Shown piece after piece: positions 1 through 8,427 of a stretch of 42,632 nt of DNA. This DNA is from Vibrio ostreicida (GTDB taxonomy: Bacteria; Pseudomonadota; Gammaproteobacteria; Enterobacterales; Vibrionaceae): the NCBI RefSeq assembly GCF_013074385.2, contig NZ_JABEYA020000025.1:1-42632 (forward strand). The letters are read 5' to 3'. A model generated the notes under the pieces. That model did not search any database, had not been told where the DNA came from, and saw only the letters and a program-made list of their open reading frames with translations. Each line of letters starts with the position of its first letter. The first letter of the stretch is position 1. The position numbers and the translations under genes are program-made.

Positions 1-376
1 GGTTGGCTAGGTAGCGTGGTCGTAGTCAACGTCATACTTGTTCTATAGGGTTCAACTCTGACGGGTGATAATGTTTGCCGAACTCTTTGATGATGTAGGC
101 GTGAATATCGCTACCTGATAGTCGTCTACCAGAAGAGTCAGACGCTCTATGCTTAATCCATTGGCTGCTGCTTTGGAGTAAGGAATGCGGGCCGCCCTGT
201 TCTCGTTTTTCTTGAAGACCTTCAAGTCCTTCCTCTAAAAAAGGTTGAGCCCATTTATTGACGCGAGTGCGGCTCATTTTGAGGGATTTGGCACTCTGTG
301 TGCGTGATTCCCCATCTTTGAAATGCGTCAGAGCGAGTAAACGCGAGACTGTTACTTAGATTGGTATTGCTCGCAT
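1..376 (-). pseudogene. Decayed IS630-family transposase, internally deleted, running off the window edge
   Basis: Read on the minus strand, the remnant starts at an ATG at 376 (MRAIPI), meets an in-frame TAA, then continues in the same frame as a typical IS630 helix-turn-helix region (LLALTHFKDGESRTQSAKSL, then SRTRVNKWAQPFLEEGLEGL). A second piece (SGSDIHAYIIKEFGKHYHP) is fused directly to what is normally the C-terminal end of the family (SELNPIEQV). After that, two TGA codons stand where tryptophans would be expected, followed by LRPRYLAN at the window edge. The catalytic middle of the protein, with the DDE residues, is therefore missing. The longest uninterrupted reading frame is 277-32. 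It cannot encode a working transposase. The right terminus of the element is not clearly seen. Confidence 0.75.
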
Positions 377-442
377 CTTTCCTTGTCTTTGTTTACCGTC
401 GCTTTTCTTTAAATTTTTGTTATTCTACTCAACACCACCACT

Positions 443-1030
443 CTATCCCCCTTTTTTAATTCCTAGATGAGAATGAACGTGTTCGCGGATAAAAGGCACG
501 ACTTGCGCCTCAAACCAAGGATTGCGCTTGATCCAAAGAGTGTTACGTGGTGATGGATGTGGCAGAGGTAGGTAGCGTGGCGCCCAACGTCGCCATTCGA
601 AAACCGTTTCCGTCAAGGTTTTGGGCTTATCTGCCAGATAATAGTTTTGTGCATACTGCCCGACTAAGAGAGTCATAGTGATATTGGGTAATTCGGCCAA
701 TACTTTATCGTGCCATAGAGGGGCGCACTCTTTTCTGGGTGGCAGATCGCCATTTTTCCCTTTACCGGGATAACAGAATCCGATCGGCATAATGGCGATT
801 TTTTCTGGGTCGTAAAACTCATCGCTACTCAGTTGCAGCCACCCCCTTAAACGTTCGCCACTTGGATCGTTCCAAGGGATAGAGGTGTTGTGGACCCGTG
901 TTCCTGGAGCTTGGCCAATAATGAGCAACTTTGCGTTTGAATTGGCCTGAATGACAGGGTTTGCACCGAGTGGTAAATGGGGTTCACAAAGGCGACATTG
1001 GTGTATTTGATGCAATAGATTCTCGAGCAT
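443..1030 (-). CDS. Uracil-DNA glycosylase-fold family protein
   Basis: This 195-residue protein has the layout of the UDG superfamily. An N-terminal CxxC (C12, C15) resembles the first Fe-S cysteines of family 4/5 enzymes. It is followed by the glycosylase motif GQAPG at residues 39-43, a central YPGKGKNGDLPPRKEC segment, and a C-terminal HPSPRN motif of the kind that holds the active-site histidine. Known relatives remove uracil or other damaged bases from DNA, but this subgroup is usually annotated only as UDG-like and its substrate is not settled. The start codon overlaps the stop of the upstream dehydrogenase gene (TAATG), so the two are probably translated in a coupled way. Only two of the four cysteines of classical Fe-S UDGs are obvious. 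Confidence 0.75.
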   Translation of the reverse strand: MLENLLHQIHQCRLCEPHLPLGANPVIQANSNAKLLIIGQAPGTRVHNTSIPWNDPSGERLRGWLQLSSDEFYDPEKIAIMPIGFCYPGKGKNGDLPPRKECAPLWHDKVLAELPNITMTLLVGQYAQNYYLADKPKTLTETVFEWRRWAPRYLPLPHPSPRNTLWIKRNPWFEAQVVPFIREHVHSHLGIKKGG

Positions 1031-1953
1031 TAATAACCTTGGTCCACATCGATTTCATTTAACAGAGCAAACCCATCGCGCCAGCGGTGATAGTTGTCGG
1101 TGAAAATATCAACAACTTGTGGAGGGAAGCTCAGACCTGCAATGTGCGGTGTGATGGTTATGGCTGGGTTTTTCCAAGCAAAGTGCTCAGGAGGAAGCGG
1201 TTCTTGTTTGAACACATCCAAGAACGCATGTTTGATGTTGCCATCATTGAGGGCTTTTAAGAGACTATTCTCACAAAGGGCGTTTCCTCGACCGACATTA
1301 AACAGCAAAGCAGATTGGCACTTCGACAAGGATTCACCATTGAGAAGTAGGTCCGTGTCGCGGGTGCTTGGCAGAGTATTGACGAGCACATCGACCTGAC
1401 CGATAACACTGTCGAGTTCTTGAATATGAAATGTCTCGTCAAAGGCTGAGTTTAACGGGGGAATGCCACTACGATTAATGCCAATGACCTTCATTCCCAT
1501 GGTTTTTGCTGACAAAGCCAAATGGCTACCAACTGAACCCGTGCCCAATATTAACATGCAAAGCGAACTGAGGGGCTTATAGGGCTTTGGACGCCATTCA
1601 GCGTGTTGCTGCGCATCATGGTAGTAGAGATGATGCCGTTGATACTGAATGAGATAGCCAAGTACATACTCTGCGATCGGCTGGCCAAATATGCCCTTCA
1701 CATTGGTTAGGATGCAGTTTGGGGCGACAAAGGGGACTAAGGCATCGACCCCAGCATAGATAGATTGGATCCATTCGATTTGGGGGAACTGACTGATTTT
1801 ATCGGCTGCCTGTGTTGGCGAGGCTAGTAAGATCGTGGCCAAATTTGTGTCTTCTGTAATGTCTAAATCAGGCAGCATCGCGGCGTTTAACAGGTCACTG
1901 TACGATGCGTTGTCTTCGGTCATTAAATAGACCTTATGGGTAAAATTGTTCAT
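1030..1953 (-). CDS. D-isomer-specific 2-hydroxyacid dehydrogenase
   Basis: An NAD(P)-dependent oxidoreductase of the D-2-hydroxyacid dehydrogenase family. It shows the Rossmann nucleotide motif GTGSVGSHLA, the arginine motif LFNVGRGNAL, the glutamate in DVFKQEPLP and the catalytic histidine in ITPHIAG, so the Arg-Glu-His set is complete. These enzymes reduce 2-keto acids such as glyoxylate or hydroxypyruvate, and the substrate here cannot be told. I chose the ATG at 1953 (MNNFTHKVYLMTEDN), where family similarity begins (307 residues). The frame is open to a TTG at 2013 preceded by AGGG, which would add 20 residues and almost touch the divergent DUF416 gene at 2023. The stop overlaps the start of the UDG-like gene by one base. 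Confidence 0.85.
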   Translation of the reverse strand: MNNFTHKVYLMTEDNASYSDLLNAAMLPDLDITEDTNLATILLASPTQAADKISQFPQIEWIQSIYAGVDALVPFVAPNCILTNVKGIFGQPIAEYVLGYLIQYQRHHLYYHDAQQHAEWRPKPYKPLSSLCMLILGTGSVGSHLALSAKTMGMKVIGINRSGIPPLNSAFDETFHIQELDSVIGQVDVLVNTLPSTRDTDLLLNGESLSKCQSALLFNVGRGNALCENSLLKALNDGNIKHAFLDVFKQEPLPPEHFAWKNPAITITPHIAGLSFPPQVVDIFTDNYHRWRDGFALLNEIDVDQGY

Positions 1954-2022
1954 CGGCTTACTGTTTTCCATTTTGGTTATCAAGTACACTTCTGCTGTCT
2001 TTCTTTGAACCAATGAGTCCCT

Positions 2023-2610
2023 ATGTTACAGAACCCTCTCCAGCTTCGTTTAGAGAAGTTAGAACCATGGAAACAGATTACCTTTATGGCTTGTCTGTGT
2101 GAACGAATGTATCCTAATTATGCGATGTTTTGTGAGAGTACTGAATTTTCTGAAGCTCGCATTTATCGTGATATTTTGGATAGTGTCTGGGAGTCGCTGA
2201 CCGTCAAAAGCGCCAAGGTGAACTATGAACATCAGTTGGAGAAACTGGAGGAGATCATTCCTAGTTCCGAAGATTTTGATTTCTATGGTGTCTATCCGGC
2301 GATCGATGCTTGTATTGCGCTTTCTACACTACTGCATGGTTTACTTGATAGAGACGATTTATTTGAAAGTATGCAAAAAGTCAGTCAACAGTCGGTGTCG
2401 ACGGTGGCACAGCTTGAGTTTGTGCAGCTAGGCTCGGAGATAACCAACGATAACCAGAAAGACAATGAAGCGGTGTGTGAGGAGTGGGATGTTCAATGGG
2501 CGATTTTTCGCCCACTTAAAGACGCTCAGGAGCGTGATATTGAGCTGATTAAAGATCTCCGTCATGAGCTCAGAGAAGAAGGGATCAGTAATCTCGGTGT
2601 TTCCATGTAG
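2023..2610 (+). CDS. yjaG: DUF416 family protein (YjaG-like)
   Basis: A 195-residue cytosolic protein matching the YjaG/DUF416 family, with the typical opening of a leucine-rich helix followed by WKQITFMACLCERMYPNY and a central DFYGVYPAIDACIAL. No enzymatic motif is visible and the family function is unknown. In E. coli yjaG lies directly before hupA. Here a CNNM-type membrane protein gene sits between them on the opposite strand, so only the neighbourhood is conserved. The gene is divergent from the D-2-hydroxyacid dehydrogenase gene. Confidence 0.85.
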   Translation: MLQNPLQLRLEKLEPWKQITFMACLCERMYPNYAMFCESTEFSEARIYRDILDSVWESLTVKSAKVNYEHQLEKLEEIIPSSEDFDFYGVYPAIDACIALSTLLHGLLDRDDLFESMQKVSQQSVSTVAQLEFVQLGSEITNDNQKDNEAVCEEWDVQWAIFRPLKDAQERDIELIKDLRHELREEGISNLGVSM

Positions 2611-2616
2611 GCCGCA

Positions 2617-2645
2617 ATGGGAGCATTTTGCTCCCATAATGTTTT
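2617..2645 (+). terminator. Hairpin terminator between convergent DUF416 and CNNM genes
   Basis: A perfect 8-bp stem (ATGGGAGC / GCTCCCAT, loop of five bases) begins seven bases after the DUF416 stop. It is followed by a weak T-containing stretch (AATGTTTTC). The short U tract makes its strength uncertain. Confidence 0.5.
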
Positions 2646-2663
2646 CTCAATAGGGGCTGATGC

Positions 2664-3728
2664 TTATTTTCCATCCTCTTCGTCACGATTTTCGATGACA
2701 CCGTGGACTTTTTTCCACTTTTCCCAACGTTCAAACGCCAATACCTGCATGTCCGTGGCGACATCGGCTTCATCTACGATTTCTTCTCCGACTAAGTGTT
2801 CAAAGATATCTTCTAACGTAAGAATACCTTGTATGGTTCCGTATTCGTCCACCACCATTGCTAACTGCAAGCGTTTGGCGACCATTTGCTCAAAGGCTTT
2901 GGGTAAAGTCATCGTATTAAGCAGTACATAGATAGGGCGCATGACGGCCCCGAGTTGTTGTTTACCCCAACCTGCTTGTTGTAATCTAAACAGCTCCAAA
3001 CGATGGACAAAACCAATCACGTTGTCAGTTGAGTGGCTAAAGACCAAAGGACGTGAAAAAGGGGTGTCCTTGTGGTCTAAGAGAAATTGGTCAATTGAGA
3101 TCTCCGCACTAACCCGAAAAACTACCGGCCGAGGTGTCATCACCTGTGTGACAGGTACATTCTGAATACCGAGCAAATTATTCAGGATTTTTGTCTCACC
3201 TTCGGCAAATTCGCCGCTTTCCTTGGCTAGGATGGCCATAGCGGATAATTCATCTCTCATTCTCGGCGGTTTGTGACCACGAGAAAGACGTTGAGTAATC
3301 TGCTGTGAAAACCACACGAAAGGCGTCAAAGCCCATACCATCCAACGCAAAATTAACGCCGATATTGGCGCAAGTTGCCGCCAATAGGTTGCCCCGATTG
3401 TTTTTGGAACGATTTCAGAGAGCACCAAAATAGCCAACGTTAAGACAGCGGAGAACACGCCCAGCCATTGATTGCCAAACACCACCGCAGCTTGAGCACC
3501 AGCGCTGGCGGCACCAATCGTATGAGCGATAGTATTTAAAGTCAGAATAGAAGCGAGCGGGCGATCAATATCCGCCTTTAATTTAGAGAGCCTATTGGAG
3601 GCGGGGTGTTCTTGCTGACGTAATTGAGCAATGTAACTCGGAGTAATGCTTAAAAGGACGGCTTCTAGAACAGAGCAGATGAAGGATACGCCAACGGCGA
3701 TCGAGACGTAGAGAGTTAACAGTAACAT
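2664..3728 (-). CDS. CNNM/CBS-domain membrane protein (hemolysin-C/CorC-type)
   Basis: A 354-residue protein. The N-terminal half is a CNNM (DUF21) transmembrane domain with about four membrane segments (residues 1-25, 60-85, 90-112 and 120-140), including the family's SEIVPKTIG motif. A CBS pair follows at about residues 190-320 (VMTPRPVVFRVSA and MVVDEYGTIQGILTLEDIFEHLVGEE). Proteins of this class are linked to Mg/Co or sodium-coupled ion export, but the ion is not shown by the sequence. The C-terminal CorC/HlyC domain of longer relatives is absent, which is normal for this shorter subgroup. An AAGG box precedes the ATG. The gene is divergent from hupA across a 350-bp spacer. Confidence 0.85.
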   Translation of the reverse strand: MLLLTLYVSIAVGVSFICSVLEAVLLSITPSYIAQLRQQEHPASNRLSKLKADIDRPLASILTLNTIAHTIGAASAGAQAAVVFGNQWLGVFSAVLTLAILVLSEIVPKTIGATYWRQLAPISALILRWMVWALTPFVWFSQQITQRLSRGHKPPRMRDELSAMAILAKESGEFAEGETKILNNLLGIQNVPVTQVMTPRPVVFRVSAEISIDQFLLDHKDTPFSRPLVFSHSTDNVIGFVHRLELFRLQQAGWGKQQLGAVMRPIYVLLNTMTLPKAFEQMVAKRLQLAMVVDEYGTIQGILTLEDIFEHLVGEEIVDEADVATDMQVLAFERWEKWKKVHGVIENRDEEDGK

Positions 3729-4080
3729 AGGAGCCTTATCATCATTTCGTACCGATACCGAATGCAGTCTCTTGCGTAAAATCGGCTTGGATTTGAGATG
3801 AACATTGATGCGCCTTTCGTATTGAGATACGCATTTTGGATATGCCTCAGCCCCCTTAATAACAGGCTTACAGCGATTCTGGTACTTTTATAAGTTGGGT
3901 ATATTATGCGCTAAAACAAGCCCTCTAACAGGATGACTAAGTAACAAATTGTGAGTTAATACTCAGATTATGGTTAAAAGTACGTCATAAAAGCCAAAGA
4001 TCGCTTACAAACCTTTGCCAGATGGGGCATTTATGTTTTAGAGTGAGTTGAATTCCATAACATATGAGAAGGGAAACCTA
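3729..4080. promoter_or_regulatory. Divergent intergenic region carrying the hupA promoter
   Basis: This 352-bp spacer separates the CNNM gene (minus) from hupA (plus). A possible sigma-70 promoter for hupA is TTCTGG at 3877-3882, a 17-bp spacer and TATATT at 3900-3905, followed by GCGC. The -35 match is weak, and a long leader of about 170 bases would result. A second candidate, TTGCCA near 4016, lies closer to the gene. No coding sequence or RNA gene is recognisable. Confidence 0.35.
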
Positions 4081-4353
4081 ATGAACAAGACCCAATTAAT
4101 CGACTTTATCGCAGAGAAAGCAGACCTATCTAAAGCGCAAGCGAAGACTGCTCTTGAAGCAACTCTTGAAGGTGTGACTGAAGCACTGAAAGAGGGTGAC
4201 CAAGTTCAACTAATTGGTTTTGGTACATTTAAAGTGAACCATCGTGCAGCCCGCACTGGACGTAACCCAAAAACTGGCGCAGAGATCCAAATTGCGGCTG
4301 CAAACGTTCCTGCGTTTGTATCAGGCAAAGCACTGAAAGATGCAGTGAAGTAA
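4081..4353 (+). CDS. hupA: DNA-binding protein HU-alpha
   Basis: A 90-residue nucleoid protein that bends and compacts DNA as a homodimer or as a heterodimer with HU-beta. The whole family pattern is present: MNKTQLIDFIAEKADLSKAQ for the dimer helices, and the beta-arm with GFGTFKVNHRAARTGRNPKTG carrying the RxGRNP signature and intercalating proline. I chose the ATG at 4081, which has the ribosome site AAGGGA seven bases upstream and gives the family's exact length. An upstream in-frame TTG at 4048 would add twelve residues foreign to HU. A DUF1481 lipoprotein gene follows on the same strand, as yjaH follows hupA in E. coli. Confidence 0.97.
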   Translation: MNKTQLIDFIAEKADLSKAQAKTALEATLEGVTEALKEGDQVQLIGFGTFKVNHRAARTGRNPKTGAEIQIAAANVPAFVSGKALKDAVK

Positions 4354-4398
4354 TTTATACTGCGCCAAGGGAACCTGTTTTCTTGGCGCATTACCATT

Positions 4399-5094
4399 AT
4401 GAAAAAAATCTTATTCTCTTCACTAATCATTTCTTCACTCTTCGGGTGTAGCTCCAGTGCCCCAAAGCCTAATTTAGAACAATTCGCCTATTACTCTGGT
4501 GGGAAAAGCATGGGCGATGCCACCAGTCTTTATTGGTATACGGAAAAGTTAGCCTCTCCGATGAGTGCTGCTGATTATGTGACCGCAGGTGATTATGGCT
4601 GGTACAAAACGGATTATCGTTGGTCTGAAGGCGAACTGAGAGAGTTGATTCGTGAGGGCGAAAAGCTAAAAGGTGAATTCGGTTTAGTGGACTACCGTGT
4701 TCATGTTCGATTTAATAAAGGTGGAGAGGCGGTTTACCAACAATATCGTGTTGATGGGAAAGTGTTGCCTGTAAAAGCGGATGAGTTGGAACGCTACAAA
4801 AATGATGCTTATACGGTAGCAAGGTTGACCAAACAGCAGGACAAAAAAGGGCGTGAGCTGATCCAAGGTTACTGGAATGGAGCAACATTTGAAACCTGCT
4901 CTGGCCAAGACTACTCTCGTCTAGAATTTAATCAGACCTTACCTTCGTTTGTGGTAAGCCGATTAGCGGGGGTGGATAACTACGTTGCCTTTCTTGGTTC
5001 AACGCGGACGCACCGAGTGATTGTTGAAGATTTACTGATGTTGGCCGACGAAGACCATGCTTGCATTGAACGGCCAAATTTACTCTCAGACTAA
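4399..5094 (+). CDS. DUF1481 lipoprotein (YjaH-like)
   Basis: A 231-residue predicted lipoprotein. The signal peptide MKKILFSSLIISSLFGC ends in a lipobox (LFGC), so the mature protein should begin at C17. A serine-rich linker (SSSAPKPN) follows, and the residue after the cysteine is Ser, which suggests outer-membrane sorting. The body resembles DUF1481 (YjaH) proteins, which have no known function. It lies 45 bp behind hupA with no terminator seen between them, so some co-transcription is likely. The strong bidirectional hairpin at 5102 ends the unit. Confidence 0.8.
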   Translation: MKKILFSSLIISSLFGCSSSAPKPNLEQFAYYSGGKSMGDATSLYWYTEKLASPMSAADYVTAGDYGWYKTDYRWSEGELRELIREGEKLKGEFGLVDYRVHVRFNKGGEAVYQQYRVDGKVLPVKADELERYKNDAYTVARLTKQQDKKGRELIQGYWNGATFETCSGQDYSRLEFNQTLPSFVVSRLAGVDNYVAFLGSTRTHRVIVEDLLMLADEDHACIERPNLLSD

Positions 5095-5101
5095 TCGAAG
5101 C

Positions 5102-5127
5102 AAAAAGGCAACCTAGGTTGCCTTTTT
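5102..5127. terminator. Bidirectional Rho-independent terminator (hupA unit / purHD)
   Basis: A perfect 26-bp palindrome with arms AAAAAGGCAACCT and AGGTTGCCTTTTT. It carries a T tract on both strands and lies between the convergent DUF1481 gene and purD, so it can end transcripts from both sides. Confidence 0.9.
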
Positions 5128-5141
5128 GTTTGAATGAAAGA

Positions 5142-6431
5142 TTAAGACCTATTCTCGCGCTCAATCGCTCTATAGCCGATGTCATTGCGATAGAATGCAC
5201 CATCCCAGCTCACTTGTTTAGCAAGCTTATAGGCACGTTCCTGAGCCTCTGAGACACTGTTTCCTAGCGCAGTTGCACATAAGACACGACCACCATTGGT
5301 AATGATCTCACCATTGACGTTGTTCGTCGTACCAGCGTGGAAAATTTTCTGATCGTTGGCTGGATTGCTCGGCAGAGAAATAACATCACCTTTGGCGTAC
5401 TCTGCTGGGTAGCCGCCGGCGGCGAGGACGATACCAATAGACGCGCGAGGATCCCATTTTGACTCTGCTTGATCTAACCGCTCATCAATCGCCATCAGAC
5501 AAAGTTCAACAAGATCAGATTCCATTCGCATCATAATTGGCTGGGTTTCAGGATCACCGAAACGGCAGTTGTATTCAATAACTTTCGGTGTCCCGTCGTC
5601 GGCAATCATTAATCCAGCATAAAGAAATCCAGTATAGGGCGCTCCTTCTGCTTCCATACCACGCACTGTTGGGTAGATGACTTCATCAAGGATTCGTTGG
5701 TGGATGTCCGGAGTGACAACAGGCGCAGGGGAATAAGCCCCCATTCCACCTGTGTTTGGGCCTGTATCTCGGTCACCGACTCTTTTGTGATCTTGGCTGG
5801 TGGCCATAGGGAGCACGTTAGCTCCATCGACCATGACGATAAAGCTTGCTTCTTCACCTTCTAAGAATTCCTCAATGACCACACAGCTTCCAGCGTCACC
5901 AAAGACGTTGCCAGACAGCATATCTTTGATGGCTTCCTCTGCCTGCTCAATGGTCATGGCGACAATCACACCTTTACCTGCGGCGAGGCCGTCCGCTTTG
6001 ACAACGATCGGAGCACCTTGTTGGCGTACATAGGTGATCGCCGGCTCAATTTCAGTGAAATTAGCGTAAGCGGCGGTGGGGATTTGATGGCGGTGCAGAA
6101 AATCTTTGGTGAAGGCTTTTGAGCCTTCTAACTGAGCCGCGGCTTGAGTGGGACCAAAAATAGGCAGGCCGGCTTGTCGGAATGCATCCACTACACCGAT
6201 AACCAAAGGCGCTTCAGGGCCAACAATGGTGAGTTCAACATTGTTTTTTGTGGCGAATTCGACCAGATCAGCAATGTTTTCGACGTCTATACTGATATTT
6301 TTGAGTTTAGGTTCAAGTGCGGTGCCTGCGTTGCCTGGTGCGATGAAAACGGTTTCAACTTCAGGGTTTTGTGCTGCTTTCCAGCCTAATGCGTGCTCGC
6401 GACCGCCAGCACCGATGACTAATACTTTCAT
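5142..6431 (-). CDS. purD: Phosphoribosylamine-glycine ligase (GAR synthetase)
   Basis: Second enzyme of de novo purine synthesis, joining phosphoribosylamine and glycine with ATP. The ATP-grasp architecture is clear: MKVLVIGAGGREHALGWK at the N-terminus, IVVKADGLAAGKGV for ATP binding, HKRVGDRDTGPNTGGMGAYS, and the metal-binding segment EYNCRFGDPETQ. I chose the ATG at 6431, which has AAGGA about nine bases upstream and gives 429 residues, the family's normal size. The longer open frame to 6479 adds 16 atypical residues. It lies 132 bp downstream of purH on the same strand and is most likely read from the purH promoter. Confidence 0.97.
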   Translation of the reverse strand: MKVLVIGAGGREHALGWKAAQNPEVETVFIAPGNAGTALEPKLKNISIDVENIADLVEFATKNNVELTIVGPEAPLVIGVVDAFRQAGLPIFGPTQAAAQLEGSKAFTKDFLHRHQIPTAAYANFTEIEPAITYVRQQGAPIVVKADGLAAGKGVIVAMTIEQAEEAIKDMLSGNVFGDAGSCVVIEEFLEGEEASFIVMVDGANVLPMATSQDHKRVGDRDTGPNTGGMGAYSPAPVVTPDIHQRILDEVIYPTVRGMEAEGAPYTGFLYAGLMIADDGTPKVIEYNCRFGDPETQPIMMRMESDLVELCLMAIDERLDQAESKWDPRASIGIVLAAGGYPAEYAKGDVISLPSNPANDQKIFHAGTTNNVNGEIITNGGRVLCATALGNSVSEAQERAYKLAKQVSWDGAFYRNDIGYRAIERENRS

Positions 6432-6563
6432 CTTAAAATCCTTAATTTTACAATCAGGTCTCAACATTATTGGTCGCATTACCTGCTCGTCAGCTTACCC
6501 AGTTGTCCAATGTGGGTAAGCGAACGGTGTCACAGGGTCAACGCCCCAATCGTGAAAAGAGAA

Positions 6564-8159
6564 TTAATGGCGGAAATGGCGCATACCTGTGAAGATCATC
6601 GCCATACCGTGTTCGTCAGCGGCGGCTATCACCTCATCATCACGCATTGAACCGCCCGGTTGAATTACGCATTTGATGCCGGCTTCAGCGGCAGCATCGA
6701 TACCATCTCGGAAAGGAAAAAATGCGTCAGAGGCCATGACACAACCTTCAACTTTCAGGCCCTCGTCCGCCGCCTTGATCCCCGCAATTTTTGCCGAGTA
6801 AACACGGCTCATTTGGCCTGCGCCAACGCCAACGGTTCTGTCCCCTTTCGAATACACGATGGCATTCGATTTTACGTACTTGGCCACTTTCCAGCAGAAC
6901 AAGGCGTCTTTCAGCTCGGTTGCTGATGGTTGACGCTGTGAGACGACCTTAAGATCAGATGCGTTCACCATGCCTTGATCTCTTTCCTGAACCAAAAGTC
7001 CGCCGTTGACGCGCTTCAGATCAAAGCCTGTGGTTTTAGTGCTCCAAACACCACACTCGAGCAGACGAATGTTTTTCTTTGCTGCGACAATGTCGATCGC
7101 TTTTTGTGACACTTTCGGTGCAATGATCACTTCGACGAACTGACGTTCCACGATGGCGGTAGCGGTTTCTGCATCGAGTGTTCGGTTAAAGGCGATGATG
7201 CCGCCAAACGCAGAGGTTGGGTCTGTTTGGTAGGCACGGTTGTAGGCCTCCGTAATGTCTTTCCCCAGAGCCACGCCACATGGGTTAGCGTGTTTAACGA
7301 TCACACAGGCGGGTTCATCAAATTCTTTGACACATTCCAGCGCGGCGTCTGTGTCCGCGATGTTGTTGTATGAGAGGTCTTTGCCTTGTATTTGTTGAGC
7401 GGTAGCGACAGAGGCTTCTTCTGGGCACGATTCAGCGTAGAAGGCGGCAGCCTGATGGCTGTTTTCTCCGTAACGCATCGCTTGTTTCTTTATATACTGC
7501 TGATTGAAAGTACGAGGGAACGGAGAGGCTTTACGGTCAGCTTGAGCACAAGAACCGTGAGAAGGAACCATGGTGCCAAAGTAGTTCGCTATCATACCGT
7601 CGTAAGAAGCTGTGTGTTCAAATGCGGCAATCGCAAGATCGAAACGCGTCTCCAATGTGAGAGATTTCTCGTTTTGATCCATTTCGGTGATCACTCGCTC
7701 GTAGTCACAGTTATTGACAACAATAGCAACATCTTTGTGGTTTTTGGCCGCAGAACGAACCATTGTTGGTCCGCCAATATCAATGTTTTCAACGGCGTCG
7801 GCAAGAGTACAGCCTTGATTGGCGACCGTTTGCGCAAATGGGTATAAGTTGACGACCACGATGTCGATAGGTTTTATACCGTGGGCTTCCATGACTTGAT
7901 CGTCCTGACCACGGCGCCCTAGGACACCACCATGAACCTTAGGGTGAAGTGTCTTAACACGGCCGTCCATCATTTCAGGGAAACCCGTGTAATCAGAGAC
8001 TTCCGTGACAGAGATACCTTTTTCTGCCAGTAGACGAGCCGTTCCACCCGTTGATAGAATATCCACGCCACGGTCAGTAAGTGCTTGTGCAAACTCAACA
8101 ATACCGGTTTTTTCTGATACGCTGATTAAAGCGCGGCGAATAGGACGAGCGTTAGTCAT
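6564..8159 (-). CDS. purH: Bifunctional AICAR formyltransferase / IMP cyclohydrolase
   Basis: Catalyses the last two steps to IMP. The N-terminal MGS-like cyclohydrolase domain (residues 1-200) shows RRALISVSEKTG, ILSTGGTARLL, TLHPKVHGG and the NLYPF segment. The C-terminal transformylase domain shows the KHANPCGVA motif with the catalytic Lys-His, SAFGGIIAFN, and the closing SDAFFPFRDGIDAAAEAG and QPGGSMRDDEVI. Its 531 residues match the family. It is first in a purH-purD unit, and a PurR-type operator lies about 185 bp upstream. Confidence 0.97.
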   Translation of the reverse strand: MTNARPIRRALISVSEKTGIVEFAQALTDRGVDILSTGGTARLLAEKGISVTEVSDYTGFPEMMDGRVKTLHPKVHGGVLGRRGQDDQVMEAHGIKPIDIVVVNLYPFAQTVANQGCTLADAVENIDIGGPTMVRSAAKNHKDVAIVVNNCDYERVITEMDQNEKSLTLETRFDLAIAAFEHTASYDGMIANYFGTMVPSHGSCAQADRKASPFPRTFNQQYIKKQAMRYGENSHQAAAFYAESCPEEASVATAQQIQGKDLSYNNIADTDAALECVKEFDEPACVIVKHANPCGVALGKDITEAYNRAYQTDPTSAFGGIIAFNRTLDAETATAIVERQFVEVIIAPKVSQKAIDIVAAKKNIRLLECGVWSTKTTGFDLKRVNGGLLVQERDQGMVNASDLKVVSQRQPSATELKDALFCWKVAKYVKSNAIVYSKGDRTVGVGAGQMSRVYSAKIAGIKAADEGLKVEGCVMASDAFFPFRDGIDAAAEAGIKCVIQPGGSMRDDEVIAAADEHGMAMIFTGMRHFRH

Positions 8160-8342
8160 GCTTCCATTTCCTCAAAGTCACAGAGTTAAGATAAAGATAT
8201 TTGCCAAAAATAGGCTTGTATTAACTCAATCAGTCGATTGAATACAGTCAGTTTTGGCAAAGACCTTTTCAGTCAATAGTGCGGATATAATCCCCTCTGT
8301 TTTGATGGAGGGCATTCTAACCAATTTGTGACAAAAAAGCTC

Positions 8343-8358
8343 GCGCAAACGTTTGGCA
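8343..8358. promoter_or_regulatory. Probable PurR operator upstream of purHD
   Basis: The site GCGCAAACGTTTGGCA contains the full 12-base core CGCAAACGTTTG of the E. coli PUR box consensus (ACGCAAACGTTTGCGT), matching 12 of 16 positions. A minus-strand -10-like TAGAAT lies just downstream. The site sits in the 268-bp space between purH and the divergent zntR, where PurR control of purHD is expected. zntR's own promoter must lie in the same space. Confidence 0.7.
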
Positions 8359-8427
8359 TTGCAAAATTAATTGTGAAAATCCGTACTTTTTGGCTTAAAA
8401 GTAACGAGATAGTTAATAAGGAAAGTT

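Noticed and set aside
7386..7847. 153-codon plus-strand frame inside purH
   Set aside because: It is antisense to purH, which is complete and matches its family over the full length.
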